Shown here one piece after another: positions 1 to 5,133 of a stretch of DNA of 6,925 nucleotides. Both the position numbers and the translations under genes were made by a program. The notes under the pieces were generated by a model, which ran no database searches, was not told the DNA's origin, and was given only the letters and a program-made list of their open reading frames with translations. How positions within the stretch are numbered: position 1 is the first letter of the stretch; each line of letters begins with the position of its first letter. This stretch comes from an uncultured Actinomyces sp. (GTDB lineage: Bacteria; Actinomycetota; Actinomycetes; Actinomycetales; Actinomycetaceae), in assembly GCA_938030835.1 (NCBI GenBank), contig CALHID010000237.1, positions 1 through 6,925 of the forward strand. Reading direction: 5' to 3'.

Positions 1-169
1 GACCGAGTCGACTCCTCCCTCGACGCCCTCTGAGCAGCCCAAGAAGCCGAAGAACCCCAAGTCTTCCCTGGCAAAGACCGGTGCAAACAGCGGAATTCTG
101 CTGGGCCTTGGAATGGCAGCATTGATCGCCGGTGGCGCTGCAGTTGCAACGCGTCGCAAGATGGGCTGA
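1..169 (+). CDS. C-terminal fragment of a sortase-anchored surface protein (LAKTG signal)
   Basis: Only the last 55 residues are in the window, read from position 2 to the TGA at 167-169; the start lies to the left. The visible part has the three-part cell-wall sorting layout. First comes a Thr/Ser/Pro/Lys-rich spacer (TESTPPSTPSEQPKKPKNPK), then LAKTG (68-82), then a hydrophobic stretch of about 20 residues (ILLGLGMAALIAGGAAVA), and last the basic tail TRRKMG. Family knowledge: sortases cut between Thr and Gly and join the protein to peptidoglycan or a pilus; LAxTG, with Ala in place of Pro, is typical of class E sortases of high-GC Gram-positives. The function of the missing ectodomain cannot be told. 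No sortase gene is in the window. A strong terminator follows 30 bases later, so this is the last gene of its transcript. Confidence 0.85.
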   Translation, partial: TESTPPSTPSEQPKKPKNPKSSLAKTGANSGILLGLGMAALIAGGAAVATRRKMG

Positions 170-199
170 ACCATCTAGCGCACTGACGCTATAACGCTG

Positions 200-237
200 G
201 TCCCGGTGGCGAGAAATCGCCACCGGGACTGTGTTTT
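200..237 (+). terminator. Rho-independent terminator of the LAKTG surface protein gene
   Basis: A 13-bp perfect stem (200-212 with 217-229, core CCCGGTGGCGA/TCGCCACCGGG) closes on a GAAA loop. It is followed by GTGTTTT (231-237). It lies 30 bases after the stop at 169 and reads in the same direction as that gene, which makes it a textbook intrinsic terminator. Confidence 0.88.
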
Positions 238-320
238 AGCTGGGTTAAGAGTCGATGCCCTCCTTCAAGCATTCAGGCAGCTTCTCGGTGCCCTGCGTGT
301 CTTCCTTCCTGAGCAGATAC
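238..320. other. Short intergenic stretch without recognisable content
   Basis: Between the two convergent terminator hairpins there are about 80 bases in which I see no credible gene, ribosome site or repeat. The small open frames crossing it have no ribosome site and no family-like sequence. Confidence 0.5.
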
Positions 321-365
321 AAAAACACCGTCAGAGGGGTGTAACAAACCCGTCTGACGGTGTTT
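321..365 (-). terminator. Terminator of the DUF3073 gene (long-loop hairpin)
   Basis: Perfect 13-bp arms AAACACCGTCAGA (323-335) and TCTGACGGTGTTT (353-365) face each other across a 17-base loop. The loop itself can add a GGG/CCC pairing (337-339 with 349-351). Read on the minus strand, the stem ends in GTGTTTTTG (the A run at 321-325 of the plus strand), giving the U tract of an intrinsic terminator about 30 bases after the stop of the gene at 394-648. Read on the plus strand the T tract is only TTT, so termination is mainly leftward. Confidence 0.8.
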
Positions 366-393
366 CCGTATGTCTTAAAGCGGAAGAGCTTAG

Positions 394-648
394 CTACTTT
401 CGCGATTGCGAGGAAGGGGACGTCCAGTAGTCCTCGTCATCCCAGTGGTCATCCTGGGAATCCTGGTCATCTTCGGCGTAATCAGCGTAGCGTGCGTACA
501 GATCGTCTTCGTCTATCTGCTCTTCGCTATGCGTCTCATGCCCGGCTGCAAGCTCCCTTTGGAGTGCATCCAGGTCGGTGTCAGGGCTGAAATACTTCAG
601 CTTGCGTGCGACTTTCGTCTGCTTGGCCTTTTGACGGCCGCGCCCCAT
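394..648 (-). CDS. DUF3073 domain-containing protein
   Basis: An 84-residue protein starting MGRGRQKAKQTKVARKLKY, the hallmark N-terminus of DUF3073, a small family found across Actinobacteria whose role is unknown to me. The first ~20 residues are strongly basic, with a KYFSPDTDLDALQREL segment after them. From about residue 42 the chain is very acidic (EEQIDEDDLYARYADYAEDDQ and further Asp/Glu), so the protein is sharply bipolar in charge and probably cytoplasmic; no membrane segment or signal peptide is seen. The ATG at 648 has a purine-rich GAGGGGG ribosome site about 8 bases upstream, which supports this start. It is transcribed alone: its own terminator lies just downstream (321-365) and a 135-bp gap separates it from the next gene. 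A role in nucleic-acid binding through the basic end is only a guess. Confidence 0.9.
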   Translation of the reverse strand: MGRGRQKAKQTKVARKLKYFSPDTDLDALQRELAAGHETHSEEQIDEDDLYARYADYAEDDQDSQDDHWDDEDYWTSPSSQSRK

Positions 649-721
649 GGCGTCGACCCCCTCTACTTCGGTCGGGTCCGCACAAGCGGTGCCCTAGGTG
701 TTCAAAATGTTTCGTGGGAAC

Positions 722-727
722 ATCATA
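722..727 (-). promoter_or_regulatory. Possible -10 element for the DUF3073 gene
   Basis: TATGAT on the minus strand (one mismatch to TATAAT) lies about 74 bases upstream of the DUF3073 start, in the 135-bp gap between that gene and the DUF3618 gene. I see no convincing -35 box at the right spacing, so this is a candidate only. Confidence 0.3.
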
Positions 728-730
728 CCT

Positions 731-770
731 AAAAACGATGCCCGATCCCCACCCGAAGTGTTGGATGGGG
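731..770 (-). terminator. Possible weak terminator of the three-gene membrane unit
   Basis: On the minus strand CCCCATCC and GGGTGGGG (763-770 and 747-754) can form an 8-bp stem with one G-U pair and an 8-base loop. A TTTTT run follows at 735-731, but 11 bases after the stem rather than directly, so it is not canonical. It sits shortly after the stop at 784, where an operon end is expected. Confidence 0.35.
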
Positions 771-783
771 CCAAATTACGCCT

Positions 784-1116
784 TCAGCGGGAGTTCTTAG
801 AACCCGAACGCCTCACGCGTGAAGTAATACGCCACGCAACAAGGCCGACAACCGCCACGACAGAGCACGCGGCAATTCCCAGAGTGCGCATCGCATCAGT
901 ATCACCTTCGCGTGCCAGCTCCCAGGTCGAGCGAGCACGTTCCTTCAGCTCCTCAACCTTTGCCTGAGCATTCTGCTTTGCCTGCTCAATCTGGTACGAG
1001 GGGTGAAGCTGTGTCACAAGCTGGTCAACCGTGTTGGTGAGCTCAATACGCGTCATGCGCAGCTGGGCTTCAATTTCATCTGCGCTCAGGTCGGCTTGAG
1101 TCTGCTCGTTGCTCAC
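784..1116 (-). CDS. DUF3618 domain-containing membrane protein
   Basis: A 110-residue protein with a GTG start at 1116. The frame stays open further upstream to 1323, but the longer form lies inside the preceding gene and its extra part reads as out-of-frame sequence. The GTG has a good ribosome site (AAAGGGG, about 7 bases upstream) and overlaps the upstream stop as GTGA, pointing to translational coupling. The N-terminal part (SADEIEAQLRMTRIELTNTV) is the conserved DUF3618 region, followed by an amphipathic, charged, probably coiled segment (residues ~45-70). A single membrane helix follows at about 79-96 (LGIAACSVVAVVGLVAW) and then a basic tail RVRRSGSK. Expected topology is a large N-terminal cytoplasmic part with one anchor. 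The biochemical role of the family is unknown. Its coupling to a Holin-X family gene is a recurring pairing in Actinobacteria and suggests a joint membrane role. Confidence 0.85.
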   Translation of the reverse strand: MSNEQTQADLSADEIEAQLRMTRIELTNTVDQLVTQLHPSYQIEQAKQNAQAKVEELKERARSTWELAREGDTDAMRTLGIAACSVVAVVGLVAWRITSRVRRSGSKNSR

Positions 1117-1538
1117 TTTTGAGCCCCTTTCTTCACGGCATCCACATCTTCCTTCAGGCCCTGCTGGGGTGCGGGAACGTGCTGGCTGGACTTCTTCAAC
1201 TTCGAGATACCAACCAGAGCGAAGATGATCACGATCAAGAAGATCACGCCGCACACGATGAGTGACGCTGCCCAAGCGGGAAGGACCAAAGCCAGCGCAA
1301 GCTCTGCACTGTGCAGAAGCCATCCCAAGCCGTAGAGTGCGAAAACACCCGCAATCACAAGTGCGATAATCCCCGCTTTTGCGAAGTTGAGGAAGGTCAT
1401 CGCCTTGGTCTTCGTCAGTTCAATTTCTCCGCGGATGAGCGTGGAGATTTGCGCCGTCATGCGTCCGAAAAGCTCGCCAATGCTGGGGGGTTTGGGCTCA
1501 GACGGAACCTGCCCCAAGGAGGGACGGTAATTACTCAT
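1113..1538 (-). CDS. Phage holin family / Holin-X (DUF1469-type) membrane protein
   Basis: A 141-residue protein from the ATG at 1538. An AGGAAG site lies about 10 bases upstream and a second purine run (GAAGG) lies right before the start. An in-frame GTG at 1598 would give 161 residues, but its extra part has no good ribosome site and does not look like family sequence, so I prefer 1538. The chain has a Pro-rich N-terminus, then an amphipathic stretch typical of the family (SIGELFGRMTAQISTLIRGE, then IELTKTKAMT). Two membrane segments follow at about 55-77 and 88-112, and then a basic tail. Actinobacterial Holin-X proteins resemble holin superfamily III in layout, but they are chromosomal, lie outside prophages and have no shown lytic role; no lysin or phage gene is nearby here. 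The last four bases overlap the DUF3618 start. The name should not be read as evidence of a prophage. Confidence 0.83.
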   Translation of the reverse strand: MSNYRPSLGQVPSEPKPPSIGELFGRMTAQISTLIRGEIELTKTKAMTFLNFAKAGIIALVIAGVFALYGLGWLLHSAELALALVLPAWAASLIVCGVIFLIVIIFALVGISKLKKSSQHVPAPQQGLKEDVDAVKKGAQK

Positions 1539-1592
1539 ACCTTCATCGCTTCCTACGAAGATGGGCACCGAAGTGCAGTCACTCTTTAATTT

Positions 1593-1610
1593 TGACACGA
1601 ATACGTGTCA
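1593..1610. promoter_or_regulatory. 18-bp palindrome at the end of the ABC-like gene
   Basis: TGACACG-AATA-CGTGTCA is a perfect 7-bp inverted repeat with a 4-base centre. It includes the TGA stop of the ABC-like gene (1608-1610) and lies 55 bases before the Holin-X start. No T tract follows on the minus strand, so it is unlikely to be a terminator. It could be an operator-like site for an internal promoter or an RNA hairpin between two genes of one transcript. Confidence 0.4.
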
Positions 1611-2951
1611 CTTAGCATCCGACTCGGGTACAGAATCTTCATCGGGCATCACCGAACCGGGGAGCTCGCCCAAGATTTTTTGCGCGTGCTCGATGAGCGC
1701 AAGCTCCTCGGGGCTTGCCTCAGAACCCGAAGGTAAATCCTCATTGAGTTGTTCTTTGAGCTCATCACCCAATGAAGCGCGCGCCTGATCGATGCGATGG
1801 AAACGCTGTGCCTGGGCAATCGCAGCAAGAGCAATCTCGGCAGTCTCAGGATTGTCATCCCACTGCGAAGTCACTGGCTCGGGGAGTGGAGAGTCCGCTG
1901 TGCGCACAACCCGAGTAGTCAGCGGGTGCCAATTAGGCGTAATTGTGGGCTCCTCATCCTCATCCTCGATCTGCGAGGCCGCGGTGGGGTCCTCGTTATG
2001 GATTTCCTCTGCAGGAAGGAGTTCCTCTTCTGAGGCCTCGTCGTCTTCGTGGGAAAGGTCGGGAGCGTCTTCCGCGGTGTCGGTGCCGGCGGGGGAGGCG
2101 GCCTCGTCACTGGGGGAGGATGGGGGAAGAATTGGGTAGCCCGCGCGAGGAATTGGCCCGAGGTAGGAGGTGGGGTCTTCGTTAATGGCCTCGTAGGCCA
2201 TGGAGATGAATTGCGCGTCAACCTTCCCGGTGTCTGCGGCGACCGTGCTATTCGCAATGATGAGAACGCGGTCGGCGTGCTCGGCAGCTTGGGCAAGATC
2301 GGTAAAGAAAACGACGCACGCGCCGCTGGAACGCAGGGGAGTGAGAGCTTCGAAGAACTCATCAAGGAAGTCGCCCTGGTCGACATCGGCGGGAAGGTCG
2401 CTAATAATCACCAGGTTTGCACGGTACACGATCGCACGTAACACCTGGAAATCCAGCAATTCAGAGGCGGAAAGATCAGCGGTGGAACGTGTGAGATCGA
2501 TGCTCAGGCGAGAGGCCGTTGACTCGATGACATCGGGATCAAGAGTTTGCCCCATCGTTGCGCACGGAATCACCAAGTTTTGCAGAAGCGTCAGGGAGGG
2601 GTTCAGAACTTCGTCAGGGCTGATCAGGGTAGTCCTGCTGCCCGTGGGCATCCACACCGAACCTTCATCAAGCGGGCTGATACCAGAAAGAGCGCATGCA
2701 ACATGATGGCGGCGCGCAGCTTGGGGATCGAAAACAGCAACCGTTGAATCGGCGCGGAAAGCGAGATCTGAGCGGTCGAGGTAGTGGGCCTGGGATGAGG
2801 GATCAATAATGGTTGCACTTCGAGCGAAATAGATGACTTTGCCCCCAGCAGTGCCGGCTGCGGTGCCCTTACGCGTTTGCCACCAGTGACGCTTGGGTCG
2901 GGGGGCGACAAATGCTGCGCGTTCTTCAGCAGTGGGAGCGTGAGTTGTCAT
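1608..2951 (-). CDS. Degenerate ABC-type ATPase-like protein (probable pseudo-ATPase)
   Basis: A 447-residue protein. Residues ~71-240 align by eye, with almost no gaps, to an ABC nucleotide-binding domain. VAVFDPQAARRHHVACALSG (71-90) takes the place of the Walker A region (hydrophobic-GPNGAGKST...LAG), followed by a DEGSV turn. LSASE (160-164) is the signature LSGGE. NLVIISDLPADVD (179-191) stands where DLLLLDEPTxxLD is expected. FTDLAQAAEHADRVLII (216-232) matches the H-loop THDLxxAxxxADRVLVL. Every catalytic residue is changed: the Walker A Gly/Lys/Ser are lost, Walker B Asp is Ser184, the catalytic Glu is Asp185 and the H-loop His is Thr217. ATP hydrolysis is therefore unlikely. The C-terminal ~180 residues are rich in Asp, Glu, Pro and Ser and probably disordered, ending in a charged helix (~370-430). 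There is no membrane segment or signal peptide. The ATG at 2951 has GGAG only one base away, an unusually close ribosome site. It heads the unit with the Holin-X and DUF3618 genes, 60 bp after the TetR gene. A scaffold or regulatory role is inference. Confidence 0.75.
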   Translation of the reverse strand: MTTHAPTAEERAAFVAPRPKRHWWQTRKGTAAGTAGGKVIYFARSATIIDPSSQAHYLDRSDLAFRADSTVAVFDPQAARRHHVACALSGISPLDEGSVWMPTGSRTTLISPDEVLNPSLTLLQNLVIPCATMGQTLDPDVIESTASRLSIDLTRSTADLSASELLDFQVLRAIVYRANLVIISDLPADVDQGDFLDEFFEALTPLRSSGACVVFFTDLAQAAEHADRVLIIANSTVAADTGKVDAQFISMAYEAINEDPTSYLGPIPRAGYPILPPSSPSDEAASPAGTDTAEDAPDLSHEDDEASEEELLPAEEIHNEDPTAASQIEDEDEEPTITPNWHPLTTRVVRTADSPLPEPVTSQWDDNPETAEIALAAIAQAQRFHRIDQARASLGDELKEQLNEDLPSGSEASPEELALIEHAQKILGELPGSVMPDEDSVPESDAK

Positions 2952-3010
2952 GCTCCAATTGTGCCAACAGCCATACGATTTAATGCCATGCGCGCGCCGA
3001 AAGTGGCGTT

Positions 3011-3757
3011 TTATTGCGGAAGAAGTGAGGCGAATATGTGATCGATGCGCTGTTGTAATAGAGGGGTCAGGCTTTCGTGGATGCGCTGACGAGGCATGGT
3101 TGCCAGAGGCTCCAGAGCAATGATGTAGCGCATGGTGACTACGCCGTACAGCATGGAAAGGACGATCTCGAGTTCCTCGCCAAGGCGTCGAGCACGTTCG
3201 GGGTCTGCGGCAAGGAATTGGCTGATCTGCTCTAAGACATCGCTGCGGATATAGGTGCGAAAGCGCTGGGAGGTTGAGGTATCGGTGATCAGTGCACGCA
3301 TGAGTGCCAAGAGGGTGTCTGAAGTCAGCGTGTGTTCGTAGAGGTCCAGGATGTAGTCGACTAGGCGTGTGGCCGCTCCCTGTGGGCCTGGGGTAAGAAG
3401 GGCGATGATTTCCGAGGCCGGGTCGAGGGGAAGATCCATGCAGGCGCGGAAAAGTTTCTGTTTAGTCCCGAAATAGTAGGTGATGAGCGCGGGGTCGCAT
3501 CCGGCTGCTCGGGCGATTGAACGCAGGGTTGTGTGGTCGTAGCCCTGAGTGACGAATTCACTTCTGGCGGCAGCGATGATGTGCTGTTTGACTTCGCCGC
3601 GGCAGGCGCTGGGGCCACGGTGGATTTTAGATACAGATGATGTTGCGTTATTTGAATCAGAAATTTCAACACCTGATGAAACTTCAGGGTTAGTTGTCAG
3701 GGAATCTGAAGGCGCTTTTCGCTGTTTTTCCGCCCTTGGTTGATGCATCGTCGCCAT
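3011..3757 (-). CDS. TetR/AcrR family transcriptional repressor
   Basis: A 248-residue regulator. The DNA-binding domain spans about residues 54-105. Its helix-turn-helix is TTLRSIARAAGCDPALITYY (76-95), followed by the typical YYFGTKQKLFRA, where the usual K-x-x-L-F follows the recognition helix. The ligand-binding part (110-248) resembles the TetR_C_16 type, with RYIIALEPLA (210-219) matching the RYxxxxEPLA motif of that group. Residues 1-53 form an unusual Ser/Thr-rich polar extension. The only in-frame alternative ATG is codon 4, so the extension is likely real. No clear ribosome site precedes the start; the mRNA may have a very short leader. The gene is divergent from the large activase gene, with a perfect inverted repeat between them ending 9 bases before this start. 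This supports autorepression and control of the activase. It could also be cotranscribed with the ABC-like gene 60 bp downstream, as no good terminator lies between. The inducer cannot be read from the sequence. Confidence 0.92.
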   Translation of the reverse strand: MATMHQPRAEKQRKAPSDSLTTNPEVSSGVEISDSNNATSSVSKIHRGPSACRGEVKQHIIAAARSEFVTQGYDHTTLRSIARAAGCDPALITYYFGTKQKLFRACMDLPLDPASEIIALLTPGPQGAATRLVDYILDLYEHTLTSDTLLALMRALITDTSTSQRFRTYIRSDVLEQISQFLAADPERARRLGEELEIVLSMLYGVVTMRYIIALEPLATMPRQRIHESLTPLLQQRIDHIFASLLPQ

Positions 3758-3765
3758 GAGCTCAG

Positions 3766-3792
3766 TCTAATTTCAACAGTTTGGAAATTAGA
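3766..3792. promoter_or_regulatory. Probable TetR operator between the divergent genes
   Basis: Arms TCTAATTTC (3766-3774) and GAAATTAGA (3784-3792) form a perfect 9-bp inverted repeat with a 9-base spacer. A27-bp AT-rich site with dyad symmetry in a ~50-bp divergent gap beside a TetR gene is the usual arrangement for a TetR operator. Because of the symmetry both strands carry TCTAAT, one mismatch from a -10 box. Confidence 0.75.
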
Positions 3793-3815
3793 AATCGGGG
3801 ACATAGCGTGCCCAA
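3787..3815 (-). promoter_or_regulatory. Candidate promoter of the TetR gene
   Basis: On the minus strand TTGGGC (3815-3810) and TCTAAT (3792-3787) are 17 bp apart and fit a -35/-10 pair, with the -10 inside the operator arm. The start point would be near 3780, giving a leader of about 23 bases. The -35 box is weak (three of six). On the plus strand TCTAAT at 3766-3771 could serve the activase gene, but no good -35 is visible there. Confidence 0.45.
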
Positions 3816-5133
3816 CATGGATACGCAGATCATTGAAGGCTCGCGTCTACACGTCGAAAGCACGCCCGAGCACCCGTGCCAGCTTGGTATTGACGTGGGG
3901 TCAACGACGGTCAAAGCCGTTGTCTTGGATGGCAATCGCATCCTCTTCTCCGACTATCGTCGCCACAACGCAGATGTTCGCGCCGAACTCGGACACCTCC
4001 TTGAAGACATCGAGGACATTTACCCGGGATTGGTCGTCCAAGCCGCGATCACCGGCTCGGGTGGTTTGACGACCGCTCGAGCAATGAAAATCCCCTTCGT
4101 CCAGGAAGTCATCGCAGGAACGGAATCCACTCAGCGACTCCACCCAGAAGTTGACGTCGTTATCGAATTGGGTGGTGAAGATGCCAAGCTCACCTACCTT
4201 CACCCCACCCCTGAACAGCGAATGAACGGAACCTGCGCGGGTGGAACCGGAGCCTTTATCGACCAGATGGCCACGCTTCTCCACACCGATGCTTCGGGGC
4301 TCAATACGCTGGCCGAAGCACACACCCAGCTTTACCCCATCGCCTCTCGCTGCGGTGTCTTTGCGAAATCGGATATCCAGCCACTGATCAACCAGGGCGC
4401 CGCGCACGAGGACCTCGCGGCCTCGATCTTCAGCGCGGTCGCAACCCAAACGATTGCCGGCCTTGCCTGTGGTCGCCCCATCCGCGGAAACGTCATGTTC
4501 CTTGGCGGTCCGCTGCACTTCCTTCCTCAACTTCGCGAGGCCTACAAGACCCTGCTCCCCAAGGCAGACTCCTTCATTACCCCGGAAAACGCGCAGCTTT
4601 ACGTCGCTATCGGGGCCGCGCTCTTGGCCTCGAAAGAAGCAAAGAAACGAGGCGAAGAGCAGGGAAGCCCGCTGGGTGAACTCATCGACCGCCTCGCCAC
4701 TGCTCAGGTCGAGGCCGAATCCCCGCGAATGCGTCCCCTTTTCGCTACCCCGGAAGAGAAGGAAGAATTCGTTCAGCGCCACGCGCAAGAAGTCATCCCC
4801 AAGGCTGATCTCTCTCAGGCGCGCGGACGCTGCTGGCTCGGAATTGATGCGGGTTCAACCACTATCAAGGCTGTTCTGATCGACGAAGATGACCGGATTG
4901 TCTTCACCCACTATGCCTCTAACGAAGGTGACCCCGTTGCCGCAGCGGTGGAGATTGTCCGAAGGGTCCGCAGTGAACTGCCCGAAGGCACCGTGATTGG
5001 CCGATCCTGCGCAACCGGATACGGCGAAGGTCTGGTCACCGCGGCCCTGACCATGGACGAGGGCGAAATCGCGCCGCGGAATTCATCCAGCCCGGCGTCA
5101 CCTCGGTCATCGACATCGGTGGCCAGGACATGA
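3808..5133 (+). CDS. Acyl-CoA dehydratase activase-like protein, N-terminal part (two BadF/HgdC ATPase domains; frame broken near 5070)
   Basis: The first part of a large activator-type protein. The GTG at 3808 is preferred because CGGGGA lies about 6 bases upstream; the ATG at 3817 is the alternative. Domain 1 (residues ~24-300) has the ASKHA-fold phosphate loop LGIDVGSTTVKAV (26-38), TGSGG (82-86), LGGEDAK (121-127) and the cluster ligands TCAGGTG (Cys143) and SRCGVF (Cys182). Their 39-residue spacing equals that of the two [4Fe-4S] cysteines of HgdC. LGGPLHF follows. After a linker rich in Lys and Glu, domain 2 begins WLGIDAGSTTIKAV (343-356) with CATGYGEGL further on. The true frame ends at about Ile421; the last ~21 residues (APRNSSSPASPRSSTSVART) are out-of-frame sequence. 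Family knowledge: these proteins hydrolyse ATP to push one electron to a 2-hydroxyacyl-CoA dehydratase and are oxygen-sensitive. Here the product would be truncated inside domain 2. The gene is divergent from the TetR gene and probably under its control. Confidence 0.85.
   Translation: MPNMDTQIIEGSRLHVESTPEHPCQLGIDVGSTTVKAVVLDGNRILFSDYRRHNADVRAELGHLLEDIEDIYPGLVVQAAITGSGGLTTARAMKIPFVQEVIAGTESTQRLHPEVDVVIELGGEDAKLTYLHPTPEQRMNGTCAGGTGAFIDQMATLLHTDASGLNTLAEAHTQLYPIASRCGVFAKSDIQPLINQGAAHEDLAASIFSAVATQTIAGLACGRPIRGNVMFLGGPLHFLPQLREAYKTLLPKADSFITPENAQLYVAIGAALLASKEAKKRGEEQGSPLGELIDRLATAQVEAESPRMRPLFATPEEKEEFVQRHAQEVIPKADLSQARGRCWLGIDAGSTTIKAVLIDEDDRIVFTHYASNEGDPVAAAVEIVRRVRSELPEGTVIGRSCATGYGEGLVTAALTMDEGEIAPRNSSSPASPRSSTSVART
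5065..5081 (+). other. Frameshift and short deletion inside the activase gene
   Basis: Frame 1 reads MDEGEI up to 5070; from 5073 the family sequence continues in another frame as AAEFIQPGVTSVIDIGGQD. Homologous domains, as I remember them, have about seven residues of the type ETVAHYR between these two parts. Only two bases (5071-5072) remain, which fits a net loss of about 19 bases and gives both the missing residues and the frame change. The local sequence GCGCCGCGG is GC-rich and repetitive, which favours slippage or a sequencing/assembly fault. Confidence 0.8.

Noticed and set aside
1117..1323. Upstream extension of the DUF3618 gene
   Set aside because: It overlaps the Holin-X coding region. 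The GTG at 1116 has a good ribosome site and the DUF3618-like sequence begins right after it.
1113..1538. Prophage, from the holin family name
   Set aside because: No integrase, lysin, capsid or tail gene is in the window; Holin-X genes are ordinary chromosomal genes in Actinobacteria.
1539..1598. Twenty-residue N-terminal extension of the Holin-X protein from GTG 1598
   Set aside because: It would run through the palindrome at the end of the previous gene, and lacks a ribosome site; ATG 1538 has AGGAAG upstream and gives a family-like length.
2049..2441. Plus-strand frames of 115-168 codons opposite the ABC-like gene
   Set aside because: They are Gly/Ser/Arg-rich reverse-strand readings of the acidic region and the ATPase-like region, with no family resemblance.
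2993..3016. Possible terminator between the TetR and ABC-like genes
   Set aside because: The stem (CGCC/GGCG) is only four base pairs and the T tract is on the plus-strand side, where no gene ends.
3901..4788. Long open frame on the minus strand (295 codons) opposite the activase gene
   Set aside because: It mirrors the codon pattern of the well-supported plus-strand gene, resembles no family I know and has no ribosome site. It is a shadow of GC-rich coding sequence.
5065..5081. Programmed ribosomal frameshifting at the activase break
   Set aside because: No slippery heptamer is present. Frameshifting would also not restore the missing ~7 residues, so a deletion or error is the better reading.
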